From: Pontibacter harenae
Lineage (GTDB): Bacteria; Bacteroidota; Bacteroidia; Cytophagales; Hymenobacteraceae
DNA: 63,373 bases
Direction of reading: 5' to 3'
NCBI RefSeq assembly: GCF_020907245.1
Contig: NZ_JAJJWH010000022.1
Span: 1-63,373 of the forward strand
Shown: positions 1-8,117 of the stretch, piece by piece
How the letters are laid out: each line of letters starts with the position of its first letter
Numbering within the stretch: the first letter of the stretch is position 1
Notes under the pieces: generated by a model
The model's database searches: none
The model's input: the letters and a program-made list of their open reading frames with translations, nothing else
Told to the model about the DNA's origin: nothing
Translations under genes and position numbers: made by a program

Positions 1-17
1 CTCGCTTTGCAGAAAAG

Positions 18-101
18 TTATGAAACAGGATAAGGCTGCAAACTCGCACCGTGCGTTAGGACATGCTCCCAAGCATGGTCACTGATTTCGTAGCGTCGCA
101 T
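18..101 (-). pseudogene. Possible IS5-type transposase N-terminal remnant
   Basis: A 27-codon open frame starts MRRYEISDHAWE, which resembles the first residues of IS5-family DDE transposases, where MRRYE/H-x-(I/L)-(S/T)-D-x-x-W-x is common. After about 13 residues the similarity stops and the frame ends at TAA. No transposase body or terminal inverted repeat is visible, and the window edge prevents looking further left. The rest of bases 1-277 holds nothing else I can support. It could be a chance match. Confidence 0.3.
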
Positions 102-277
102 AAGCTCTTAAACTATAAACGCTATCTGACGGAAATCATTCATTTAATTGTCAACACAACCTTACAACCCCACTTTCGGAACCCGAGAGTCCATCAATCA
201 AAACAACCTTATCCACGAAAACAGCCTTGCCAGTACGCGAGCAAGAATATCCGAAACAGCAGAGCAGCAGATATGTT

Positions 278-1972
278 CTATTTTCTAGCCTTCTCCCCAA
301 GCACCGCCTGTAGCACAAAACCAAACACAATCACAGCCACACAACCAATCACATTAAACCACAGGAAAGCAATATCGGTGAAGTTGTAGCAGTAAAGCAC
401 AATGGCCTCAGCAATTACAGCTGCTATAAACACAGCCTGCCCTTTGATGTACTTGAAGTAGAAAGCTACCAGGAAAATGCCCAGTATAGTTCCGTAGAAA
501 ATAGAGCCGATGATGTTTACCGCTTCTATCAGGTTTTCAAAAAGTGACGCGGTGGTAGCGAAAAATATGGCTACAACACCCCAGGCTACGGTGAAGAGTT
601 TAGAAGCTGTCAGGTAATGCTTGGCATCACCTTCTTTTCGGAAAGAGCGCTTATAGATATCTACTACCGTGGTAGAAGCCAAAGCATTCAACTCTGAAGC
701 TGTGGACGACATAGCAGCCGAGAAGATCACCGCCAACAGCAGCCCCACCAGCCCCACAGGCAGGTATTTCATCACGAAAGAGATGAAAATGTAGTCCGTA
801 TCCCTTGTTTCAGTATCAGGAACGGCAGCTTTTACAACAGTTTTCACCTCTTCCCGCACTTTATCTGATGCCGTTTCTATACTTGCTAACTGCGTTTGAG
901 CCTCAGCAATGGCTGTTTCATCTTCTTGCTGAACAGCTGTAGTTAGCGCCTGCACTACCTCCTGCTTTTGGTTAAACAACTGCTCGTGCTGTGCCTCTAG
1001 TTGGCGCAACTGCGGAGCATAATCAGTAGCGTATACTTTGTTTTTGGCGGCTTCATTGAAAAAGGCAGGCGGCTGATTGAACTGGTAAAACACGAATACC
1101 ATTACGCCGATAAAAAGGATAACGAACTGCATCGGGATCTTCAGCAAACCGTTGAACAACAAGCCTAGCCTACTCTCAGTTACCGATTTTCCGCCTAAAT
1201 AACGCGCCACCTGCGACTGATCGGTGCCGAAGTAAGACAGCGACAGGAATAGGCCACCTGTTATACCTGACCAGAAATTATAGCGGTCGTCCCAGTCGAA
1301 GGAGAAATCTACTACATTCATTTTGCCCATTTTGCCTGCCACCTTTATGGCATCACCAAAAGAAACATAATCAGGCAGATAGCGAACCACCATAATACCT
1401 GCGATAATCATTCCGCCCATCATCACGGCCATCTGTTGCTTCTGCGTTACACTTACAGCTTTTGTACCGCCCGACATGGTGTAGATAATTACCAGCACCC
1501 CGATAATGATGATGGTAAGATTCAGGTTCCAGCCAAGTATAGAAGACAAAATAATGGCAGGCGCATAAATAGTGATGCCTGCCGCCAGGCCACGTTGCAC
1601 CAGAAACAGGAGCGCCGCCAGCGTACGGGTTTTCAAGTCGAAGCGGTTTTCCAGAAACTCGTAGGCCGTATATACTTTCAGTCTATAAAAAATAGGGATT
1701 ACGGTTACAGAAATGATAACCATGGCAATGGGCAAGCCGAAGTAGAACTGCACGAAGCGCATCCCGTCTTCGTAGGCCTGCCCTGGTGTGGAAAGAAAGG
1801 TGATAGCACTTGCCTGTGTCGCCATTACGGAGAGACCAATGGTCCACCATTTCATGCTGTTATCTCCGCGCAGGTAGCCGTCTATGTCTTTGCTGCCGCG
1901 CGTTTTTACCACACCATAAATCACGATAAACCCGAGGGTACCAAAAAGCACAACCCAATCCCAAATGCTCAT
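278..1972 (-). CDS. Sodium:solute symporter (SSS family)
   Basis: A 564-residue polytopic inner-membrane protein with about 13 hydrophobic helices, a usual size for the SSS/SLC5 fold. It should couple uptake of a sugar, amino acid or organic acid to sodium; the substrate cannot be told. The N-terminus carries the usual SSS features (GxxxxATQASAITFLSTPGQAY, then a long run of helices). An unusual hydrophilic segment rich in Q, E and A (about residues 315-390), probably a coiled coil, sits between two helices. The ATG overlaps the TGA of the upstream 46-aa membrane peptide (ATGA), implying translational coupling, and a PIG-L deacetylase gene precedes both. The transporter may import what the exported deacetylase releases (inference). 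Confidence 0.93.
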   Translation of the reverse strand: MSIWDWVVLFGTLGFIVIYGVVKTRGSKDIDGYLRGDNSMKWWTIGLSVMATQASAITFLSTPGQAYEDGMRFVQFYFGLPIAMVIISVTVIPIFYRLKVYTAYEFLENRFDLKTRTLAALLFLVQRGLAAGITIYAPAIILSSILGWNLNLTIIIIGVLVIIYTMSGGTKAVSVTQKQQMAVMMGGMIIAGIMVVRYLPDYVSFGDAIKVAGKMGKMNVVDFSFDWDDRYNFWSGITGGLFLSLSYFGTDQSQVARYLGGKSVTESRLGLLFNGLLKIPMQFVILFIGVMVFVFYQFNQPPAFFNEAAKNKVYATDYAPQLRQLEAQHEQLFNQKQEVVQALTTAVQQEDETAIAEAQTQLASIETASDKVREEVKTVVKAAVPDTETRDTDYIFISFVMKYLPVGLVGLLLAVIFSAAMSSTASELNALASTTVVDIYKRSFRKEGDAKHYLTASKLFTVAWGVVAIFFATTASLFENLIEAVNIIGSIFYGTILGIFLVAFYFKYIKGQAVFIAAVIAEAIVLYCYNFTDIAFLWFNVIGCVAVIVFGFVLQAVLGEKARK

Positions 1973-2109
1973 TCGTAGATTCTGGTAATCAGGTAAAACA
2001 AAATGATCAGGAAGGCTAGGTTTCCGAGCACCAGCAAATATAAGTTGCGCCAGCTACCAAGTATAGGTGGCTTTTCAGGGCTCTGCTTTTCGGGTATATT
2101 TTCTTTCAT
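1969..2109 (-). CDS. 46-aa single-helix membrane peptide coupled to symporter
   Basis: This short frame fills the gap between the PIG-L and symporter genes. It encodes a hydrophilic, Pro/Glu-rich N-terminus (MKENIPEKQSPEKPP) followed by one transmembrane helix (about residues 24-42) and a short charged tail (TRIYE). Its TGA overlaps the symporter ATG by four bases, and it starts 26 bp after the PIG-L stop, so the three genes form one tight operon. That placement, more than the length, argues it is translated. It may be a small accessory subunit of the SSS transporter, by analogy with other small symporter partners (YjcH/DUF485, DUF4212), although it shows no similarity to those that I recognise. 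Confidence 0.72.
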   Translation of the reverse strand: MKENIPEKQSPEKPPILGSWRNLYLLVLGNLAFLIILFYLITRIYE

Positions 2110-2135
2110 TTTAGACAGATTGTGCTGGTAGGCCT

Positions 2136-4679
2136 TTACTTCGTTTTTTGTCCTACCTCTTTGCTTGGCTGCGTTTCGCCCAGCGAGATAATATTGGTAA
2201 ACAAGCGGTAGGCTCCTGGCACACCAGCGGGTAACTCTCTAAACCAGGAGTAACCTGTGTATACAAAGTGGCCTTTGCCATACTTCGCAACCAGCAAACC
2301 TCCGTTACGTGGCGGCTCATTAGGGTCGTTGCTCGAAAGTATCGCCTCAAACTCATTTCCCCAGTCACTGGCAAAGTATAAACCACGTTCCTGTACCCAT
2401 CCTTCAAAATCTTTTTGGGTGATCTTGTTTGGCCAGTTCAGCACCTGGTGTCCAGGCTTTAGGAAACGCACTTCCGCTTCCTCCACCGTCACACGGTCGT
2501 GGGAAAGCGTTAGCGGGAAAGGCGAAAAGTTTGGCGAGAGCAAGCCCTGCGGCGTAGTATACTGCAGCACCACCGTACCGCCGTTCTGCGCATATTCCAG
2601 CAGTTTAGGTTGGTAAAAGCGCGTGCGCTCTACTGTGTTATGGGTTCGAATACCCAATATAACAGCACTAAAACGGCTAAGATTCTCAGAGGTGATGTCG
2701 CCATCCTGCAGCAGCGTGACGTTATAGCCAATCTGGCGCAGGCTCTCAGGCACCTCATCCCCAGCCCCCATTATGTAAGCAACTTGATTGGCGGGTGTTT
2801 TTATTTCAAGCCGCACCGCCTTCGCCTCAGCCTCAGGGAAAGTAGTTTGTGTCGGGATGTGTTGGTATTGAATCACGTTCAGGCCACGGCTATACTTTTG
2901 CCCATCCATGGTAGCCACGGCCTTTATCGTTATGCTTTGCTGGTCTTTTGGCGGATAAAGCATAAAACGTACCTGCTGCTCCTCATCTTTCAGCGACAGG
3001 TTAAACGGCACCTGCGCTGGTTCAGAACGCCAGTTTTTGGGTAACTGCAGTGCCACATTGCCTTTTATACCTGCTTTTCCAGCCTTCACCAGCACCTGCA
3101 CCGCCTTCGGCTCCTGGTTGGCAAACATGTAAACTTTCTCCTGGATGTTCACAAAAACGGGTGGCGTAACGGCCAAAGGTCTGTACTGCTCCCCTGCCAC
3201 GGGATCGGTACGTTTGTACACCACAGGCATAGTATAGTTGAACGGCTGCCCTTGGATGAGCAGGTTGAACTGTACATTGGCGGCAGGTTTATTTTCGGGC
3301 AAGCCCACCTCCTGCTGGTTCTCAACCTTAAACATACCCAGAGTACCTTCCTTGCGCAACCAGTAAGGCTGCGACAGCGGGTAATCGGCAGGCAGTTTCG
3401 CTTTTAGCCTTAGCTGCAGTTGGTCGTTGGCAGTTAGTTGTTTGTTGATGGTAGTATCGGCTTTAGCAAAATCTAGTTTCACGCTCTGCAGTTGCACAGG
3501 CACTCCTGATCGGTTTACGGCCTCCAGTTGCAGCTGCAGCAGCTCGCCTGGCGTTACGGCATAATCCGAGGCTACGGCTTCTAAGTATAAACCCAGCGCA
3601 TGGCGCACCAGGTTGTTTACCTCTTCCAGCTTCACACGTTTCCAGTACGAATCTGGCAGCTTCTGTAGTTCGTTTTTTATAGTTAGCAAAGCTGGCACAG
3701 AGGCAGCGGGGGCTTCTGGTTTATAGTTCTGGATGGCTTGGTCCACCAGCTTTTCTATTTTCTCACCGCCTTTTACACGGCTCCAGCTGGTGTTTATACC
3801 TTCCAGCAGTTCTTTATCGGCTTTGTTGCCCTTAGTGTGTTGCAAATACTCCATAGCGCTGCCACGAAAGCCGCTGGAGCCGAACCCCTGGCTCTTGTGC
3901 ATGCTCCTGCTTTCGGCAGCCATCTCGGGATAAGATTTTCCCAGCAGCGGATTGTACTGCCCTACATCAATCTTCAGCAGATTCTTTGCGTTCTCTTCAA
4001 ACTCCTTTTGGCTTCTGAACGACCACACGCCCGTGTTCCACAGCAGGCGCTTCGGCTGCCACACTTCCACAAACTTCAGCTGCTTAGGAAAACGTTTCTG
4101 ATCGGCGGCGGCTTCAAAGGCTTCTTCAGCCAGCATAGCAGAGGCCGTGTGGTGCCCATGTCCTGCACGGGAATCGGGCGGAAAACGGGTAACCATCACA
4201 TCAGGCCTAAACTTCCTAATTACCCATACCATATCAGCCAGCACCTGCTCTTTGTCCCAGATGGTGAAAGTCTCCTCAGGGTTCTTGGAAAACCCGAAGT
4301 CGTTGGCACGGCTGAAGAATTGATGGCCGCCATCTACTCTGCGGGCTTGCAGAAGCTCCTGTGTTCGGATTATGCCAAGTCCCTCACGTATCTCGGGCCC
4401 GATTAGGTTTTGACCACCATCGCCGCGGGTAACAGCAAAATAGCCTGTGTTGTACAGGTTGTGGTTAGCGAGGTAAGCGATCAGGCGTGTGTTTTCGTCG
4501 TCGGGGTGCGCGGCCACGTAAAGCACGCTGCCCAGCACGTTCAGCTTTTTCAGGTCCTGCAGCAACTCTGCCGAAGATGGCTTGCGTGGTGCCTGGGCAG
4601 TGGCTGCAGTAACTATAAAGCATAGCACCAATAGTTGTAGCAGCAGGTGCTTAAAAGTATACGTATATTTCTTTATCAT
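2136..4679 (-). CDS. Exported PIG-L (LmbE-like) deacetylase, multidomain
   Basis: An 847-residue protein with an N-terminal signal peptide (cleavage near A28-Q29). The PIG-L/LmbE fold follows, with the zinc motif AAHPDDE (about 56-62), RTQELL (about 105-110) and a His cluster GHGHHT (about 173-178). This family removes N-acetyl groups from GlcNAc-type or related substrates using Zn2+. Beyond about residue 380 lie beta-rich linker domains, and the last 200 residues (from about 620, AYIMGAGDE...) resemble a ThuA/glutamine-amidotransferase-like fold, an arrangement common in Bacteroidota. Export suggests a periplasmic substrate such as an amino-sugar polymer. It is first gene of the operon with the small membrane peptide and the symporter. 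Confidence 0.9.
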   Translation of the reverse strand: MIKKYTYTFKHLLLQLLVLCFIVTAATAQAPRKPSSAELLQDLKKLNVLGSVLYVAAHPDDENTRLIAYLANHNLYNTGYFAVTRGDGGQNLIGPEIREGLGIIRTQELLQARRVDGGHQFFSRANDFGFSKNPEETFTIWDKEQVLADMVWVIRKFRPDVMVTRFPPDSRAGHGHHTASAMLAEEAFEAAADQKRFPKQLKFVEVWQPKRLLWNTGVWSFRSQKEFEENAKNLLKIDVGQYNPLLGKSYPEMAAESRSMHKSQGFGSSGFRGSAMEYLQHTKGNKADKELLEGINTSWSRVKGGEKIEKLVDQAIQNYKPEAPAASVPALLTIKNELQKLPDSYWKRVKLEEVNNLVRHALGLYLEAVASDYAVTPGELLQLQLEAVNRSGVPVQLQSVKLDFAKADTTINKQLTANDQLQLRLKAKLPADYPLSQPYWLRKEGTLGMFKVENQQEVGLPENKPAANVQFNLLIQGQPFNYTMPVVYKRTDPVAGEQYRPLAVTPPVFVNIQEKVYMFANQEPKAVQVLVKAGKAGIKGNVALQLPKNWRSEPAQVPFNLSLKDEEQQVRFMLYPPKDQQSITIKAVATMDGQKYSRGLNVIQYQHIPTQTTFPEAEAKAVRLEIKTPANQVAYIMGAGDEVPESLRQIGYNVTLLQDGDITSENLSRFSAVILGIRTHNTVERTRFYQPKLLEYAQNGGTVVLQYTTPQGLLSPNFSPFPLTLSHDRVTVEEAEVRFLKPGHQVLNWPNKITQKDFEGWVQERGLYFASDWGNEFEAILSSNDPNEPPRNGGLLVAKYGKGHFVYTGYSWFRELPAGVPGAYRLFTNIISLGETQPSKEVGQKTK

Positions 4680-5149
4680 AACTCAAAGGGATTCCTCTGG
4701 CAGTCCTTCAGACTTCATTTTATGTAAAGCTAAAAAATATTGGTGAGCTATAGTAATGCAATTTTCACAAGGTAATTCAATCAATCAAATTACTGAATAC
4801 TTAAGTTGCACAAGGTCGACTTATAGCTTCTGATAACACATAAGTCTTTGTTCACATAGAAGGAGTGAAATTTAAAACTTATGATCACATTTATATTTCC
4901 CATTATTCAGCTCTGTAAGTTTGAAGACTTGAAACTCGCCCTCAAACTTACTGTTATAACAGTGAAAAATTTGATATCCAACCTGTTGCACGTATCACAA
5001 ATAGCACTATATTTGTATTACCTTAGTATTCTACCGCTAAAGCAGCAGAAGAATATTAGATTACAACAAGTATAAAACCTAGAAAACAATACTTTATTAT
5101 AATTTTATATTTTACACCATTCATCCGTCTACTATAATCATAATAAAGT
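4680..5149. other. Intergenic region between divergent genes
   Basis: This AT-rich 470-bp gap separates the minus-strand PIG-L operon from a plus-strand gene. It holds a good Bacteroidota-type promoter for the plus strand (listed separately). A 64-codon plus-strand frame inside it has no family resemblance and is not called. No RNA structure was recognised. Confidence 0.6.
4986..5015 (+). promoter_or_regulatory. Bacteroidota-type promoter (TTG-N19-TATATTTG)
   Basis: TTG at 4986-4988 is separated by exactly 19 bp from TATATTTG at 5008-5015, matching the -33/-7 consensus TTG...TAnnTTTG used by the primary sigma factor of Bacteroidota. It would start transcription near 5020 and give a leader of about 130 nt for the gene at 5150. 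Confidence 0.5.
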
Positions 5150-5845
5150 ATGCCGAGCCCAAAAGAGAGCAGAATTGAAGACTTTGCTTATCCTTTCCTA
5201 CAGTCTTACTACTCCAACAAGTATAAAGGCAAAAATGTCTATGTATTTAAGGCTATAAAAACAAAACAAGGCACCGAAGTAGACGGACTCTTTGCTTTTC
5301 TTTCTCCAGAAAACAAGATTTGCACCGCCAGCCTGAATACAAGCTATTCTACCGAGATAGCTAGCATGTTGAACAACTATAAAAAGAATGGCCTCAGCAA
5401 AACGCGATATATAACGGCTGTTATAACTGCTGCCATTTCTTTCTTGCTGCTGTTTCAAATAGCAGGAATATTTATTGCTGCTGGTGCAGCTTTAGTTGTG
5501 GCAGCTACTTGCTTTCTCATACATTCTCTACTCGAAAAAAAATTCAAAGTAAATAAACTCAGGAAGATAGTAAGCAGCTTTAAGCAGGTACCTGCTGATG
5601 AAAAGTGGGTAGGTTTATCGATGAGCAGCCTTAACTTCAGAAGAAACAGATTAGCTGAAAACTTTCTGGCCCTTTGCAGGAAGAACGGCATAGGTGTTAT
5701 TACTGTAGGCCAACGCGCTAAAGTGGTGTTGAAACAGGAGCCTCAACAAGTGCCGTGCCCAGCCGAAGATTTCCTGACTTATTACGAATCTGAAACCGTT
5801 ATACGCACTGCTGTGCTGACAAATAAAGTGTTGAAAGTGGCTTAA
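5150..5845 (+). CDS. Unknown protein with a two-helix membrane hairpin
   Basis: A 231-residue protein of unrecognised family. The first 85 residues form a soluble domain with alternating beta-like strands (YVFKAIKTKQGTEVDGLFAF, then ICTASLN). Two adjacent transmembrane helices follow (about 88-104 and 105-126), then a soluble C-terminal domain of about 100 residues. The N-terminal pattern E-x(n)-EVDG-x(n)-strand loosely recalls PD-(D/E)xK/NERD-like nuclease cores, but the E-x-K element is absent, so I do not assign that function. It stands alone with its own promoter and a strong terminator immediately after the stop. Confidence 0.7.
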   Translation: MPSPKESRIEDFAYPFLQSYYSNKYKGKNVYVFKAIKTKQGTEVDGLFAFLSPENKICTASLNTSYSTEIASMLNNYKKNGLSKTRYITAVITAAISFLLLFQIAGIFIAAGAALVVAATCFLIHSLLEKKFKVNKLRKIVSSFKQVPADEKWVGLSMSSLNFRRNRLAENFLALCRKNGIGVITVGQRAKVVLKQEPQQVPCPAEDFLTYYESETVIRTAVLTNKVLKVA

Positions 5846-5863
5846 CATTATCCACTAAAATGA

Positions 5864-5911
5864 CAAAGGGCCTCTTGCTTCAGGTAAATACCTGCAACAA
5901 GAGGCCCTTTG
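5864..5911 (+). terminator. Long hairpin terminator
   Basis: Perfect 14-bp arms (5864-5877 and 5898-5911, CAAAGGGCCTCTTG type) enclose a second 6-bp stem (CAGGTA/TACCTG) around a 2-base loop. The hairpin begins about 20 bp after the stop of the 231-aa gene. Confidence 0.75.
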
Positions 5912-5955
5912 CATTAGTACAATAGCTAATATGTTCAACTTAAACAGACAAAGAC

Positions 5956-6036
5956 ATGACTTTCTTCATATTAATCGCATTAGCTATACTAATTGTCATC
6001 GGTATATTATGGTTTAAAGCCAAAACGCCAAAATAA
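5956..6036 (+). CDS. Candidate 26-aa membrane micropeptide
   Basis: An ATG-started frame encoding a 20-residue hydrophobic helix followed by KAKTPK, a typical single-span micropeptide with a positive-inside tail. It ends 4 bp before a TTG that could start the DUF2461 gene in another frame, so the two may be translationally coupled. It lies about 45 bp past a terminator hairpin. No family is recognised; chance occurrence is possible because AT-rich DNA readily encodes hydrophobic stretches. Confidence 0.45.
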   Translation: MTFFILIALAILIVIGILWFKAKTPK

Positions 6037-6040
6037 AATA

Positions 6041-6751
6041 TTGGCCTTGCATTCTACCCTAACAGACACTGGCTTTGTTCTTGATTTTTTAAAGGAACTG
6101 CAGCTAAACAACAGCAAAGCCTGGATGGACGAACACAGGGAAAAGTACCTACAAGCGAGGCAGAAATTTTCAGAAATTGTTTCTGGAACTATAGCCTCGC
6201 TTGCTACCATTGACCCAAGAGTGATGGGCCTTACACCCACTGAGGCTATGTATAGAATCAATAAAAATGATTTTACGCGTAAAGGCGGGGCACCCTATAA
6301 AGGCCGAATGGGAGCAGGTATTTCTCCTGATGGCAGACACTCACCCTACGCTAACTATATTTTAGTGTTGGAGCCAGGAAACAAATCTCGGGTAGGAGGC
6401 GGTTTGCCCGCACCAAGTGCAAAAATACTTCAAGCCATAAGGCAAGAGATTGATTATACCCCTGAAACTTTAGAGAACATTCTAGCTACTGCTGAATTCA
6501 AAGAAAGCTTTGGGCAACTTTTTGGAGAGAAAGCGAAAGTAGCACCTAAGGGGTACAGCAAGCAACACCCATCTATTGAGTTGCTGAAACACAAGAGCTT
6601 TTTGGCTTTACATTATTTTACGGATGAAGAGGTCAGCTCTCCTACTTTTCCAGAGCAGCTCTTACCCTTGTACCAGCGTGTTAAACCTCTTAATGATTTC
6701 TTAAACCAACCGATCAAATTAAACCAACCGATCAAAGAAATAACTTTATGA
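6041..6751 (+). CDS. DUF2461 family protein
   Basis: About 236 residues of the DUF2461/TIGR02453 family, cytoplasmic proteins of unknown biochemical function. Family features visible are FLKELQLNNSKAWMDEHR near the start, then RINKNDFTRKGGAPYKGRMGAGISP and a central VGGGLPAPSAKILQAIRQEI. There is no early ATG. The frame opens at TTG 5993, but that stretch overlaps the micropeptide, so I prefer TTG 6041; the start is uncertain. The C-terminus contains a perfect in-frame 18-bp tandem duplication (6701-6718 and 6719-6736) giving LNQPIK twice. The stop overlaps the next gene by ATGA. Confidence 0.85.
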   Translation: MALHSTLTDTGFVLDFLKELQLNNSKAWMDEHREKYLQARQKFSEIVSGTIASLATIDPRVMGLTPTEAMYRINKNDFTRKGGAPYKGRMGAGISPDGRHSPYANYILVLEPGNKSRVGGGLPAPSAKILQAIRQEIDYTPETLENILATAEFKESFGQLFGEKAKVAPKGYSKQHPSIELLKHKSFLALHYFTDEEVSSPTFPEQLLPLYQRVKPLNDFLNQPIKLNQPIKEITL

Positions 6752-7122
6752 AGATACAAGCCTTTTTAGTGATGCTGCTAACAGTTTTGCTAATAAACTG
6801 CCGTGGAGAAGAACCTAAACGTATGCCTGATACGCTCTCCAATATTCAGGGAAGAATAACCAGCATGCAATCTGCTGAAGCAGATGATAACAAAGTGATG
6901 ACCACAATAAGTGTAGAAGCGGTGGAAGGCATAGCGTCAGATTACCCCAAAGCAAATATAAAAGCAGGAGAAAATACTTTGATTGAGACTGATGACGGTC
7001 AGGAATTAAAAGTAAAGGATTTGAAAGAAGGTCAGTTAGTTCAGGTCTGGATAGACGGTGAAGTAATGGATGCTTCTACTATACAGGCGAAAGCAATTGC
7101 TATCAAAATTACAAGCGAATAA
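6748..7122 (+). CDS. DUF3221-like lipoprotein
   Basis: A 124-residue protein with an SPII signal (LLINC, lipidated C18) followed by a small beta-barrel-like domain: IQGRITSMQ, then VEAVEG, GENTLIETDDGQELKVKDLKEGQLVQVWIDG and a final strand AIAIKI. The KxxDLKEGQxVxVW pattern is typical of DUF3221/YobA-type domains, which are small OB-like folds of unknown function. It overlaps the DUF2461 stop by 4 bp and is followed after 3 bp by the Rieske gene, so the three are one operon. Confidence 0.8.
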   Translation: MKIQAFLVMLLTVLLINCRGEEPKRMPDTLSNIQGRITSMQSAEADDNKVMTTISVEAVEGIASDYPKANIKAGENTLIETDDGQELKVKDLKEGQLVQVWIDGEVMDASTIQAKAIAIKITSE

Positions 7123-7125
7123 CCT

Positions 7126-7482
7126 ATGAGCAACTCCGAAACCAGTTATACTTGGCACAAAATCTTTTCATCTGAAGAGGAGGCCAAAGCACAGGTACCG
7201 CAGCGCCAGCTAAAGCAGCTTGTTATAGATGGTCACAGTATTTGCTTCGCCCACACCTTCGCAGGTTTCTTTGCTGTTCAGGATGCCTGCCCCCACCTGG
7301 GCCACTCGCTAAGCAAAGGCAACTATTTGAACGAAGTGATTTGCCCCTGGCACAGTTACCGCTACAACCTGGATAACGGCAAGGAGTGCGACTGGCGCAC
7401 CAGAAACGCAATCTCATATCCTTTGAAAATAGAAACAGAAGGATTATATGTGGGTATTCCTGTGATTTCGAAAGAAGCTTAA
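7126..7482 (+). CDS. Rieske [2Fe-2S] domain protein
   Basis: A 118-residue single-domain Rieske protein. The cluster ligands are C55-P-H57 and C73-P-W-H76 (CxH-x15-CxxH), the standard spacing. There is no membrane anchor or signal, so it is a soluble electron-transfer protein of the kind that serves dioxygenases or NirD-like reductases; no partner oxygenase is encoded here. It starts 3 bp after the DUF3221-like gene stop, implying co-transcription. Confidence 0.93.
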   Translation: MSNSETSYTWHKIFSSEEEAKAQVPQRQLKQLVIDGHSICFAHTFAGFFAVQDACPHLGHSLSKGNYLNEVICPWHSYRYNLDNGKECDWRTRNAISYPLKIETEGLYVGIPVISKEA

Positions 7483-7614
7483 ACACCTATTTTATAAGCT
7501 TCTACCTTTTTGCCTATACAAAAGAGGCATTTCATAGCCCCAATTTCTGCTTTTTGCGTAAGATAAAATATGCGCTGCACCCCTTTACTCCACTATAAAT
7601 GAACCCTAAAGGCT

Positions 7615-8082
7615 ATGGCAGCCAACCACCTGTTTGCTGTAGCTATGGAAACAAAAGTTTCAACCCAGATAAGGCACTGGCCATCTCCTTTCCAACTCAG
7701 GCACACCTCCCATGGTGTACACACCACTTTTTTGCAACACAAGCATTATATAGAAGCCAAATGGACGGGCCATATCACAGCAGAAGATGTGGTAGCTACA
7801 GCTAAGGTATTTCTAGAACTACTCAAAAGGCACCCTTGCCCCAAGCTGCTCAACAACAAGTCTGAGGCATCCGGTGACTGGCAAGAGGCCAACGAATAGC
7901 TACAATTTGAATGGGTGCCACAGGTAACAAAAGCAGGACTGCGCTACATGGCTCACGTATACTCCAGCAACATGTTTAGCTTGCTTTCTGCACAAGACCT
8001 GCTAGTCAGAGATACGCCCTCTCTACTTGTATCAAGTTTTAGTCAACGGAAGCAGGCCGTCAAGTGGTTAGTACAGCATTGA
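7615..8082 (+). pseudogene. STAS/SEC14-like hypothetical protein, broken by TAG
   Basis: A single reading frame runs from ATG 7615 (or 7645) to TGA 8082 with one internal TAG at 7897-7899. The residues around the break, EANE-stop-LQFEWVP, and the continuation AGLRYMAHVYSSNMFSLLSAQDL match a frequent Cytophagales family of about 140-150 aa (STAS/SEC14-like hypotheticals), where a Trp follows EANE. The simplest reading is a TGG to TAG mutation. The frame stays intact on both sides, so the lesion is recent, or a base-calling error. Family role is unknown. Confidence 0.7.
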
Positions 8083-8117
8083 TCAAAAGATTAGGTGAAG
8101 TAAATCCGTCACCAAGG

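Noticed and set aside
63..389. 108-codon plus-strand frame near the left edge
   Set aside because: It overlaps the 3' end of the symporter gene on the other strand and has no domain resemblance.
1436..1978. 180-codon plus-strand open frame
   Set aside because: Antisense to the symporter gene and without recognisable domains.
3738..4406. 222-codon plus-strand open frame
   Set aside because: It lies wholly antisense to the PIG-L deacetylase gene, whose conserved motifs fix the coding strand; composition shows no family resemblance.
4881..5075. 64-codon plus-strand frame in an intergenic gap
   Set aside because: AT-rich hydrophobic run with no family match, and a promoter match lies inside it.
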